A stretch of DNA of 64,000 bases from Saksenaea vasiformis B4078. Its lineage: Eukaryota > Mucoromycota > Mucoromycetes > Mucorales > Saksenaeaceae. Every line of letters begins with the position of its first letter. The stretch's first letter is position 1. Positions 25,901 to 34,790 of the stretch are shown one piece after another. The stretch covers positions 186,001-250,000 of the forward strand of contig JNDT01002355.1 of the NCBI GenBank assembly GCA_000697055.1. The letters run 5' to 3'. The translations under genes were made by a program, and so were the position numbers. Under the pieces are notes generated by a model. It did not search any database. It saw only the letters and a list, made by a program, of their open reading frames with translations, and was not told where the DNA came from.

Positions 25901-26183
25901 TGTTGATTGACAACGTTGTAAGTTGAAAATCTACTGAACTTTTCAAATCATCAGGCAACTACAAATAAAAGTAACAGTTCCCTACTACATCAGATAGGCT
26001 GTTTTCTCTGTTGTAAGAACTCATTAAAGGTAAGAGAAGAGAAGTTGTAACAGTATCTTTTTTTATCAAATTCACACTCGGAATGGCGCCGTTTAAACCT
26101 AAAACCTTTTCCAAGCCGATGTCGTACTGACCCAAATACAACCTACCATTTTTCTTTTCAGATATAGCTGCTACATGTTGCAT
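22944..26183 (-). CDS. Large protein with MACPF-like N-terminal region and about 17 Sel1 repeats
   Basis: The C-terminal 700 residues (to the stop at 22944) are a solenoid of about 17 Sel1 repeats of 36 residues, consensus AEWYKKAADQGxAxAQ and GYMYQNGxGVxxDY. Sel1 solenoids scaffold protein interactions. Upstream exons on the same strand carry an N-terminal region: LYLGQYDIGLEKVLG (from 26183), FDGSTAECSAIKIEEGKD (25899-25570), YEALETVFGRFGYYYTSR (25524-25336), ALLACKECAKIHGRDG, then YWYKSLNTWILGDDS and FKEMKPIFDIL. This layout resembles MACPF/SNTX-like fungal Sel1 proteins; that family call is inference. Acceptor GAAAAG at about 25945 is supported by the paralogous exon at 29068. The join near 25270-25230 needs a frame change; a 43-nt intron with a weak GTGGAA or GTGATG donor could explain it, otherwise it is a frameshift. 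Confidence 0.7.
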
Positions 26184-26541
26184 ATAGGAATCCTTTTTAT
26201 CGCAAAGTTAGCAGCACTTTAGTGAAAGAACTTTACTAATCGGATAGCTGCGTAATTCAGTCATAGTTTTAACAGAATTCCTTTTCGTGGGCCGTTTGTA
26301 GTTACTAAAGTAGAAAGACGGATCTCCCTAAAATGGAAAGTATGTGCTATTCACCTTGAAGACCCAGCACAAGTATTTCGCCACCCCTACTAGCTCACAG
26401 TGTACTTGGGCTTTTTCTTAAACGCTTTTCATTTAGATTATTCTTCAGCAAGACTTTTTATTTGTTGGCCACCATATATGGCGCTTGAATTTCTTGTTAT
26501 CGTCCTTGCAACTGGAAACCATCAATCTCTACTCGGTTACC
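26184..26541. other. Spacer between MACPF/Sel1 gene and J-like gene 1
   Basis: About 360 bp of AT-rich sequence; nothing recognised apart from probable promoter sequence for the downstream gene on the minus strand. Confidence 0.4.
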
Positions 26542-27259
26542 TCACCGATGACCCTGAAGATTAATGTGTAGGCTATCCGATTGCCTGTTACTGTGATCTC
26601 CCATATATTCTCTGACCATGTGGTTTAACTGTCTGGAAATCGTTGTGCCGTTGTGTGTAACTTGAAAGGTTTCGCTCTTGTTGGATTCCCTCCAGTTGTG
26701 CCTTGAATGTTTTTCTCTGTTGCTAGCGAAGTTTGCAACCAAAGCGATTCCCGCAAGCACTGTTGCACCTGCTCCCAGACATTTCCAAAGGTCTGATGAC
26801 TTTTTCTCTAAAGTCAACGGTGTTTACACTAGCACTCATACAAGCGCACCTTGGGAACTTCGAGGGTACTAACCATGCATCTGCAACGAGCTTCCGGGTG
26901 TGTCATCAGGTCTAGAATAAGCTTCCGCCGGCGATAGATTGGTAAAGTCTGTAGTGGGAGCAAGTTGAAAACGTCGGGAACGATCGAAAGCTTCTCTGCA
27001 CTGTTGATCACTGAGAATATAGAAAGCATCTTCGATTAATTGTAATCTGCCGTCAGCCTGCAGACGCTGTTGAACCGTGGCATCTTCCGGGAGTGCATTA
27101 GGGCCATGGAGTAAACGCTGTTTGTTGTATGCTAACGCAGAAGTTTATCTTTATAGCTTATGCCTAGAAGCGTCAGCAGGGCTAACCTCTACGTATGTCG
27201 TCGCTGGTTGCGGTTTCAGGGACTTTGAGAACGCGGTAATAATCGAGATAGCTTGTCAT
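26542..27259 (-). CDS. J-domain-like protein 1, HPD motif lost
   Basis: Three exons: start at 27259 (MTSYLDYYRVLKVPETATSD), intron GTTAGC...CGTTAG, second exon from about 27129 (AYNKQRLLHGPNALPEDA, ending SLQMH), intron, third exon (EKKSSDLWKCLGAGATVLAG to the stop at 26542). The J-domain fold sequence is clear, but the HPD tripeptide needed to stimulate Hsp70 ATPase is replaced by HGP. The third exon has a hydrophobic segment at the same place as in the intact J protein at 36.8 kb. It is therefore a paralogue probably unable to act as a classical co-chaperone. Intact frame and correct splice sites argue against simple decay. It lies upstream of the MACPF/Sel1 gene, same strand. Confidence 0.72.
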
Positions 27260-28060
27260 CGCAAGAACGGGAAAAGGCAACATTTTACTAAGGTTCACGT
27301 TTGAACCCATTTTAATCTTAGCAAGTCATTGCTAATAGAAAGTTCTATGACGTGTCTTGCTTCTATGTTTTGCTTACGTTAGTCTGCTCGGCTTATATTA
27401 TGCATTTGGGTGGTGTAGCTGCATTTGTCTAACAGCTGCAATGCTCGGTAGTATAAAAAATCTCTCTTGGATACCGAAGACGTAATTGTTTGAACAACAA
27501 ATTGTACATAAGTATACTGTGAAGAACTATCACGAGCTCCTTTACAGCTTGATTGAACACAAATGATGTAGCATTCCATCAGCATTCCATTCAGCAATGT
27601 TGCGTAACGGAATAGATTGTAAAAGTACTACAAGAAGTAGGCGGTGCACTATGGGAAATGGGTTCTTGATTGATTACTTTTCCTTCAGTAAAAATAACCC
27701 ATCAAGGACTTGTATTGCCTCACTGAAAGCAAAGCTGTCGATCAGGAACCCGTTTTCCATAGGTGGAAGGATTGCACTGTGCATACTGCGTGAAAGGCTG
27801 AGCAGACAGGGTGAACTTGAGACACGAATTTTACTTTGATTACATCCTTTCTAGTTACGATTCATTTTGATGAATCGCTTTGCTGTCTCCAATCTCAATT
27901 GTTTCCATGAGCGATGGTAGCCACAACCTTTATAAGTTTCCATGGAACACCCCCCCAGCCTGCACAGGCATCATTCCAAAGTTGTGCAAAACTCTCCCAT
28001 CCGTTGGTCGTGGGAATGACATGCTGCAAACAACTCGCTGAAATATAAGAAATATGATGC
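27260..28060. repeat. Segmental duplication, copy 1 (upstream of J-like gene 1)
   Basis: Non-coding sequence that is recognisably related, with many substitutions, to 31728-32470: shared blocks include GGCTTATATTATGCATTTGG (here) against GGCTTATACCATGCATTTGG, and GTTGTGCAAAACTCTCCC at about 27995 against GTTGCACAAAACTCTCCC at about 32400. It carries a MITE at 27650-27761 that is absent from the other copy. Confidence 0.7.
27650..27761. mobile_element. Foldback MITE, copy A (112 bp including TA duplications)
   Basis: TA at both borders (27650-27651, 27760-27761) and inverted ends TGGGAAATGGGTTCTTGAT / reverse of ATCAGGAACCCGTTTTCCA. Each arm also folds on itself (short sub-hairpin around TTTTCCTT). 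The same element family is at 29875-30009. No coding capacity. Confidence 0.75.
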
Positions 28061-28239
28061 AATTACTGGATTTTTGATCGAGCATCTGCATCAATTAAAT
28101 ATCACAGCAACAACAAATCATTGCAATTTATTCAAAGACTATGGACAAAATGTTGAGCATTGACCTTTAGGGAAATGTCTCTCTTTCTTCTTCTCAGATT
28201 ACATAACACAATGTCAAAGACAAATGGAAAACTAAAATA

Positions 28240-29290
28240 AATCGTCAATTATTTTAATCAATTTTCCACAAATTTGTCCAGCAACTCTCCCGTATATGTG
28301 ATGAATATTACCGATGACATTGTAACCTTTGATTGCACCCGCCACGTGTTCGATTATTTGATGGATGGACTGGATTGAGTTATGTTCAATCTCTGATTCA
28401 CATCCGTTTCCATTTTGTATATTTGAACTCTCTTTCTTACAAGCAAGAAGGCCACCTAGATCAAGAGACAGTAAATAATATTACACGTGCAATGCTCATA
28501 GCACCAATAAGCTTTTGGACGGATAGTAATACCCAAATCGTCCAAAAACAATTTGCAGGGCTTCGTATTTCTTATTATCGGTATCTTCCTCCAGAGCACT
28601 TCGCACAGCTTCACTGAAGCGGTCCGTTGCTTCGAGATATTCCGAAGACAGACGCACCTATGGGAATCCTATGAATTGAATCATCCATAATCATCTGTTT
28701 GATTTCTTACTTCTCCCCAAGAAACGTAAGAGACAGTATAATCAATTGAGCCTTTCCCAAAAGACAGTTGATCCTGTTTACGTGCACTGCAACTAGCTTC
28801 AGCAGCAACATCATATGCGAACGACTTGGACGGCAAATAGGGGAAGCCTTCATCCAACAGTAACCTATCCATGATATCACTCGCTTCCACGGTTTGCTCG
28901 TAGGTATACTCCACAAATCGCTTGTTGCAAGGATATTTATGGAGAAGTCTGAGTATTTCATCCTTTCCCTCTTTGATTTCTATTGCAGAGTGCTCAGCGG
29001 TGTATCCGTCAAAACGAATCCCCCGCGTACATCGATTAACAACATCATATGTCAAAAATCGACTGAACTATTGATCATGTCAGACAATCGCACATAAAAT
29101 AAGTAAACTTTTCTTTTTACACTCGCTGACAGTTTCTCATTTATTGCTGTAATAATTCACTGGAAATAAAGAAAGATGTGTCTTAATGTCTGTCATCCAT
29201 TTATCAATCTTTGCGCTTGGAATCACTCCGCCTAATTCCATAAGATTTATGCTAAGCCGATGTTAAGATGCAAACAAATATGACGCAGGG
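28240..29290 (-). pseudogene. Decayed second copy of the MACPF-like N-terminal region
   Basis: Paralogue of the exons at 26183-25240. Matching pieces in order: IPSAKIDKWMTDIKTH (about 29200), an exon from acceptor TCAATAG at 29069 (FSRFLTYDVVNRC, FDGYTAEHSAIEIKEGKD, SYVSWGEV), then YEALQIVFGRFGYYYPSK (28640-28530), then GGLLACKKESSN (about 28460). Breaks: an in-frame stop with small indels before ELGGVIPS, a TGA after YYSNK, and a one-base loss before the donor near 28520, compared with copy 1. The downstream Sel1 repeats are absent. Exon borders match copy 1, which supports the exon model there. Confidence 0.75.
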
Positions 29291-29309
29291 ACGTAAAACT
29301 GCTTTCCAG

Positions 29310-29560
29310 ATAATGCGAGTGCAAGGGACTAGAGTACGAAATCGTTTTCCGATTCGAAAGGCGACGAATAAATATGCAATTCTAAGAAATGCGGTTGATT
29401 GAAATGGTTGCTGCCGTACGATAGTACAAATTTCTGTAAAGAAAATACACTCGTGTTATTTAGAAAGGGTCTTTTGAAAGAGATGATACGTGATGCGCGA
29501 GTGCACAGCATTCATCCAGCTTTTGGACGTTCCAGAAGACACGACCATCCGTGAAACGCA
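29310..29560. repeat. Dispersed repeat related to 56930-57170
   Basis: Shares blocks with the 57-kb region in the same orientation: GACGAATAAATATGCAAT, TTTTGAAAGAGA(T/C)GAT, then CTTTTGGA(C/G)GTTCC and GACACGACCATCC. The two copies are collinear over about 240 bp with substitutions and small indels. It sits between the two halves of duplicated block 2, where copy 1 has only 360 bp, so it is an insertion. Confidence 0.7.
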
Positions 29561-29874
29561 TCGTAATCAAGCGTGAATAACTTCAGATGCTTTGCAGCTG
29601 CGTATGACGGCATCCAAGGCGTAATTTTCAACATGACCATCAGCCGTGGTATCATACACCCTCAAAGCTGCAGAGAATCCTTTCTTTCCAGTACACCAGT
29701 AGGCCAACTAGCAACACGCGGAAGCTGTTGTGATATCCGAGATCCTAAACAAGGCAGTGGCATGTTGCTGATGCTGTAGCTGTTCAGCGGTGGATCACAT
29801 AGGGTGGAAACCGTGGGCGGCTGAAGAAGACCATTGTGTACGCATTTCAACGTCACTTGATAAGGTGTTGACAC

Positions 29875-30009
29875 TATGGAAAATGGGTTTCTGATTGACT
29901 ACTTTTCCTTAAGAGAAAAATAGCCCATCAGGGTCCCGTACTACCTCAGTTCTCGATAGACTATTTCTTTGTTAAGGAAAAATAGTCAAGCAGGAACACA
30001 TTTTCCATA
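29875..30009. mobile_element. Foldback MITE, copy B (135 bp including TA duplications)
   Basis: TA borders at 29875-29876 and 30008-30009. Ends TGGAAAATGGGTTTCTGAT and reverse complement of a closely matching right end; identity extends about 40 bp inward (GACTA(C/T)TTTTCCTTAA). Each arm contains its own small palindrome (GACTATTT...AAATAGTC on the right), so the element can fold into a branched structure. Same family as 27650-27761. Confidence 0.8.
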
Positions 30010-30970
30010 GTGTGAGCTGGTAACTGATATGTGAAGATCACTGGTCGAAACATAAGTCGTCTGCAAAAAATACGTCTGCCAAGTGGATCGATTGATAGTA
30101 AGCACCAGACACGAGTGTTTTTAAGTGATGGGTGAAAGACTAGCAGCAAATTGATGACAAAGGAAGACGAACTTAACGATTATCGACACCAAAAAAGGAT
30201 CTGCATCATCCAAGACATTGGAAAGCTGCCAGTAGCCCAAAGATTCGAGAAGTCATTAATACTGCAAGGGGAAAAATTGCTGATTGGGCGAAGACAGGGG
30301 CATTTATTTTGCTAGCAATTCCTAAAATCTACGGGAGACACCTTCAGCCTTGAAATGCCTGCAGAGATCTTGAAGAGATACAAGCCTGGCAGTCTATTGC
30401 GGAAAATGAGGGATCTTGAGTGTGTGACAACATTTGCTTACTTGAGCGAAGGACGTAAAGCACCATCACGGCCAAAACGGTTCGGGACAGAGGTCATGCA
30501 GCCTAAACATTGGGCAGAAAGCATGAATAGTCTTACAGGTGAAATTAAAAATTGACATACTCACCGGGGACGTCAAAGACAACCAGAGCCCAAGAATAAA
30601 TAAAAGGTTCATTCGTCTTTTTAAATACGGATTATTCTGGTATGAACGCATCGTGAAACATTTCCATGCCTTGTGTTAAGGAGTAGAGGAAATTGCCACT
30701 GATGCAATGAATCATCTCAACGTCAAAAAGACGTACTGCTTTCTGCAGCACATTTTCCTTTCTAAGACAATTTCGCGTTTTCCAATAGGGTACTGAGAAA
30801 TCCACCGCTCTAAGCATGAACTACTCTAACGCAAACTGCAGTTATCCAAACGTGAACTATTCATTGTATAGATGTAAGGATACGTGCTTCAAAGCACAAA
30901 GTTCGTTTGGAAGTAACGCCGAGTGATTTCAAACAGACGCAAAATCATATCGATTTTTTACTCGGTCACG
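30010..30970. other. Spacer inside duplicated block 2
   Basis: No gene supported. The open frame 30355-30555 (+) has no recognisable domain. Confidence 0.35.
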
Positions 30971-31727
30971 TCACCAGCGATACATCGCATTCATGTTTAC
31001 GCTATCAGGCTGCCGCCTATTGCTATCATTTCGCGTAGAATATCTAATAGTATGGGCTTGTTGCCTTCTGTACGTTATCCCATTGTGCTCTCTCTCAAGG
31101 GTCTCGTTCCAACTGTACTCTCTCGCATCGATTCTGGCTCTTCGTTCTCTTTCGATTCTGGCGCGTCGTTCTCTTTCAATTCTAGCGCGTTGTTCTCTTT
31201 CGATTCTGGAACGTTGTTCTGTTTCCCGTCTGGCACATTCTTTTTCGTTAGCTAAGCGAAGACCCTCAGCCATTCCTTCAACGAGTGCTGCTGCACACAT
31301 CCCAATAAATTTCCAGGTATCTGACGAGTCGTTTCCTAACGGAAACCGTGTTTAAATGGGCACTCATATATACGCATCGTCAGTACTTCCAGATGTACTA
31401 ACCTTCCTTCCGCAGCGTGACTCCAGTTACCCTGGCTTGCCTACGAGAACGATCGAAAATCTCTCTGCCCTGCGGATTACTAAGAACACAGAAAGCATCT
31501 TCGATTAATTGTAATCTTCCATCAGCCTGTCGACGCTGTTCAGCCGTTGCATCTTCCGGGAGTGCGTCCGGACCATGGAGCAAACACTGTTTCTTGTATG
31601 CTAACGCAGAAATTTATTTTATACTTTACGTATAGCAGCTTTATCAAGGCTGACCTCTCTTTATGTCTTTAACGGTTGCATTATCAGGTACTTTGAGGAT
31701 GCTGTAGTAATCCAGATGATCTGCCAT
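30971..31727 (-). CDS. J-domain-like protein 2 with Arg/Glu repeat tail, HPD lost
   Basis: Three exons with the same structure as J-like gene 1: start at 31727 (MADHLDYYSILKVPDNATVK), intron GTCAGC...CGTTAG, exon 2 (AYKKQCLLHGPDALPEDA to RKE), intron GTTAGT...CGTTAG, exon 3 (NDSSDTWKFIGMCAAALVEG). HPD is replaced by HGPD: the Pro-Asp pair survives but a Gly is inserted after the His. After the hydrophobic segment the protein has about four copies of a short unit RIERERRA, a highly charged helix not found in the other two paralogues. The frame is intact throughout, so it may be expressed. Confidence 0.7.
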
Positions 31728-32470
31728 CGCAAGAATGGATGAAAAGGGTTGCCTCATCAAAGCTCGCGTTTAAAGCGCTTTTAAAGTTGATTTGTTGCAG
31801 CTTTTGGTACATCGTTATGACGTATCTTGTTTCTGTGATTTGGCTTATGCTAGTGCATTCGGCTTATACCATGCATTTGGCTTGTACGGTTTCATTTGGT
31901 TAGTGATCGTAAGCTTGTATACGTGGTATAAAAAAGATATGTTTCCTTTGAATACTTAAGAAATAGCTCCTTGGAACAATAAGTTATATCAATAAAAGTG
32001 CTATATGTGCAACCTGGAGAATTGCTCCGAGTACCTCTACAGCCTCGATTGACCAAATGATATACTATCCTATCATCCTTCCATTTAACAAAGCTAGCGG
32101 TGTTCTTGTCGTACTTGGTAATGGAATATATTACAGAAGCGGTGCAGGAACCAGGAAGAGAGGAGGGAGAGATAAACGATGCATACAGTTTGAAAAGTTG
32201 AGCCAGATAGGATGACACCGGGTGCGATACACGATTTTTACTTTGAAAACATCACTACAATGCATAAGAATTTTGTTCATGATTTACTCGATTAACTACT
32301 TCGCTGTTTCGTGTCTAAGCTTACTTTCATAATCGATGTTAACCGCAACATGTCTATAAACCTATGGAACGCACTCAGTCTGCATAGGCTCGGTTACAAG
32401 TTGCACAAAACTCTCCCTTCTGTCGGGCGTTAGCTGTGCTTTTAGAAAACAAACTAATCTTCTTGAATAC
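31728..32470. repeat. Segmental duplication, copy 2 (upstream of J-like gene 2)
   Basis: Counterpart of 27260-28060 with shared blocks in the same order. At about 32138-32150 (GAAGCGGTGCAGGAA) this copy lacks the MITE found at 27650-27761 in copy 1, where the flank reads GGCGGTGCAC then the element. Confidence 0.65.
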
Positions 32471-33783
32471 CGAGGTAAAGTTAGGAATAGAAAGCTGATA
32501 CCACTCCATAGGCACGGACAATCGTGTTTAAAAGCACTGTTTGATAACGTTTGCTCTAAAAATTATGCACTTAGCCATCTGAAATGTTAACCGAAGTGTG
32601 CCATCGGGGACTTTACTAATAACAATCTTTCAAGACTCCAGACACTTGGCAAGACTATTTCGGTTTATTTTTTTTCGCAATGAAGATTTTCTGACGGCAT
32701 TGTTGTTGTTGTAGTATGGGAAACACGAAATAATATAGAGCACCCGAGTTATACCTCAGTTCTGATGTTTGTTTTGCGTATAAACCGTAAAACCGGTTTA
32801 AGTTGGTATCTGTTAAACTTGAACTTTCCGTATGAGTTGACTTCGGTCAGTCATTAGTTGTGCTATGATAAATGGTATTTGTATGTAAATATTACAGCTC
32901 CCATCCAGAAATGAGCTTCGCTATAACACAAAAAAGTGAGCCGCATTAGAGCATTACACGGAAGTATAGGCTGCATTGAGGCTGTGTATGTTTATCAGGC
33001 TGCGTAGGTTTAACAAGATAGTGACCGTAAGGTTGTGATTTGTTTCAGGACTGAGACAGAATAATGTCTACCGAGAAATTTTTTGTGCTGTTCTAGACAA
33101 CTTTTGTATCTATGAAGGGCCGAGTTCCCATTAATTAGGAAATAAGGTTCATACATGAGCTTCGCCTCGTATTGACCGCAAGGTTTATTCGGATAGCAAC
33201 TAGCCTACCCTCACTACTACGCGGATGACAACGTGTTGGCTCGCAAAGGGTACTTTCCGGCACCGGAGCCGCTGGGGTCGATGAAACTACTGTTCAATGA
33301 TTTCCTTGGAATGGCCGATTTGTTACCAATTTTACCTTGAGTAAGTATTCGATTGCATCTGTCACATCATTCGCGGGTACCTGCTGAAAGCGGGCAAACG
33401 CGACCCTGGCTCAAAGTGCATTTTAACACCAAAGAAACAACTCTATAGGGGTTTTCGTCTCTCCTTGAATGATATAATAGCAGACAACTAGCTCTTTCGC
33501 GCTTCGCGCTTCTGGGGCCGAGGCCCCCAGGTTCTTGGTAAAGGAAGTGAAGGATTGAAAGCAAATGGAGACGTTGGATAACGTATCGGCAGTTCCGATA
33601 CAATTTGAAATTCAGCTTCATGAAGCGACGGCCATGTGCATCATTGCTGCTATGTAGAGGGAAAAGTTCCATTGGCAGTCATATAGATTCTTGAGGAATA
33701 TCAAGAGTAAGACGTTGTAAAAGACACAGTGGATAGAAATTAAGATACTTGGACAGCGGTATACAATATGATGCAGTAAAAAG
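32471..33783. other. Gene-poor stretch
   Basis: No supported gene. A short GC-rich palindrome GGGGCCGAGGCCCC lies at about 33513-33526, unusual in this AT-rich neighbourhood. Confidence 0.35.
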
Positions 33784-33866
33784 GAGATACATTAAAGAGA
33801 ATACATTAAAGAGAATACATTAAAGAGAATACATTAAAGAGAATACACCAAAGAGGATACCCTAAA
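33784..33866. repeat. Tandem repeat, about 6 units of 14 bp
   Basis: Unit GAGAATACATTAAA. Units 2-4 (33797-33838) are identical; the first has lost one base and the last two carry substitutions (GAGAATACACCAAA, GAGGATACCCTAAA). Confidence 0.9.
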
Positions 33867-33904
33867 AATAACACGTCGAAGAGAAATGTACTAGATGCAA
33901 TACA

Positions 33905-34291
33905 CTATGTCTTGTACACTCGATATGCATGGAGGTAGTACTGTATTGCACGGTTCGTATAGTCCTGCTTGACTGTACAATGGATTTCAAGTATAATCGG
34001 TGGTAGATTCCTTTGAACGGCCAAACGAGGCAAGTACAGAACATCGCATTTCATAGAATCTGGCCACTCTGTAGGAGCAATGCAATAAGTATTGTCAGCA
34101 ACATTTATTAATGACATGGTGATCAGGTCGATGACTGCTTGATGCTTCGCTACATTCTTGCTCAAAATGTCACTTCCTGGACGATGATCTTCCGGAAGCT
34201 TATAGGTAAGTAAATCATTCGACACTAGCACAAGGGTCAATGTAGAATGAAAAATTGCCTCATTAATTAAAGAAAGATTTACCTGCGTCAA
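33905..34291 (-). pseudogene. Rpn/PD-(D/E)XK nuclease-like fragment of a zygomycete repeat family
   Basis: One open frame of 128 codons ending YLHAYRVYKT. The stretch CDVLYLPRLAVQ then LPPIILEIHCTV, followed by RAIQYYLHAYRVY, resembles the D...(E)xQ core of Rpn-like PD-(D/E)XK proteins that occur as large dispersed families in Mucoromycota; here the last core position is His instead of Gln. N- and C-terminal parts expected of such proteins are not seen. It abuts the Tc1 relic. Family assignment is by pattern memory and moderate. Confidence 0.4.
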
Positions 34292-34790
34292 CCTCGTCCC
34301 ACAGTTGTTCGATCGGATTTAAATCTGGGCATTGTGCTGGCCATTTTGCCATCACAGGCACCCCGTTTTCTTCCTTTCATTGTCTCGCTTCCTTTCCTGT
34401 ATGGATTGAAGCGTCATCCTCTTGAAACAGGAGATCTTGGGTATTGTTGTTTTATAAGAATGGAAGTAGGTATCTTTCTAGAACATCAGTGTATGTGACC
34501 TGGTTCATTCTCCCTGGAACCACAGTGATGGGGCCAACTCCAGCAGCAGTAAAGCAGGCCCAAACCATTACTGAACCACCACTGTACTTGGTTATTCCTG
34601 CTGTATGTTCTTCAAGAAGTGCATCTCCACTTTTTCGCAACACTCGTTTCTGGCCATTGCTGCCTGAGACACAGAATCAGGACTCATCCAACCAGATGAT
34701 ACTTCCCCATCGCTCATCAGCAATCGAGGTGTTCCTTGGCCCATACAAATCTATTCCCATTATGTTTTTCTGTTAGACTAGGCTTACGCC
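34292..34790 (-). pseudogene. Tc1/mariner (DD34E-type) transposase relic
   Basis: Minus strand. Recognisable catalytic blocks: IIWLDES (first Asp), then GGSVMVWACFTAAGVGP and RMNQVTYTDVLERYLLPF, then QEDDASIHT (second Asp) and CPDLNPIEQLWDEV (Glu). In-frame stops interrupt it (after WLDES, after LLPFL and after GKEARQ), and the N-terminal DNA-binding domain is missing. Not functional. Confidence 0.85.

Noticed and set aside
33180..33345. Open stretch containing PHYYADDNVLARKG on the plus strand, superficially like the C-terminus of the ZZ protein at 1.7 kb
   Set aside because: Similarity limited to a few residues; no zinc finger or start nearby.
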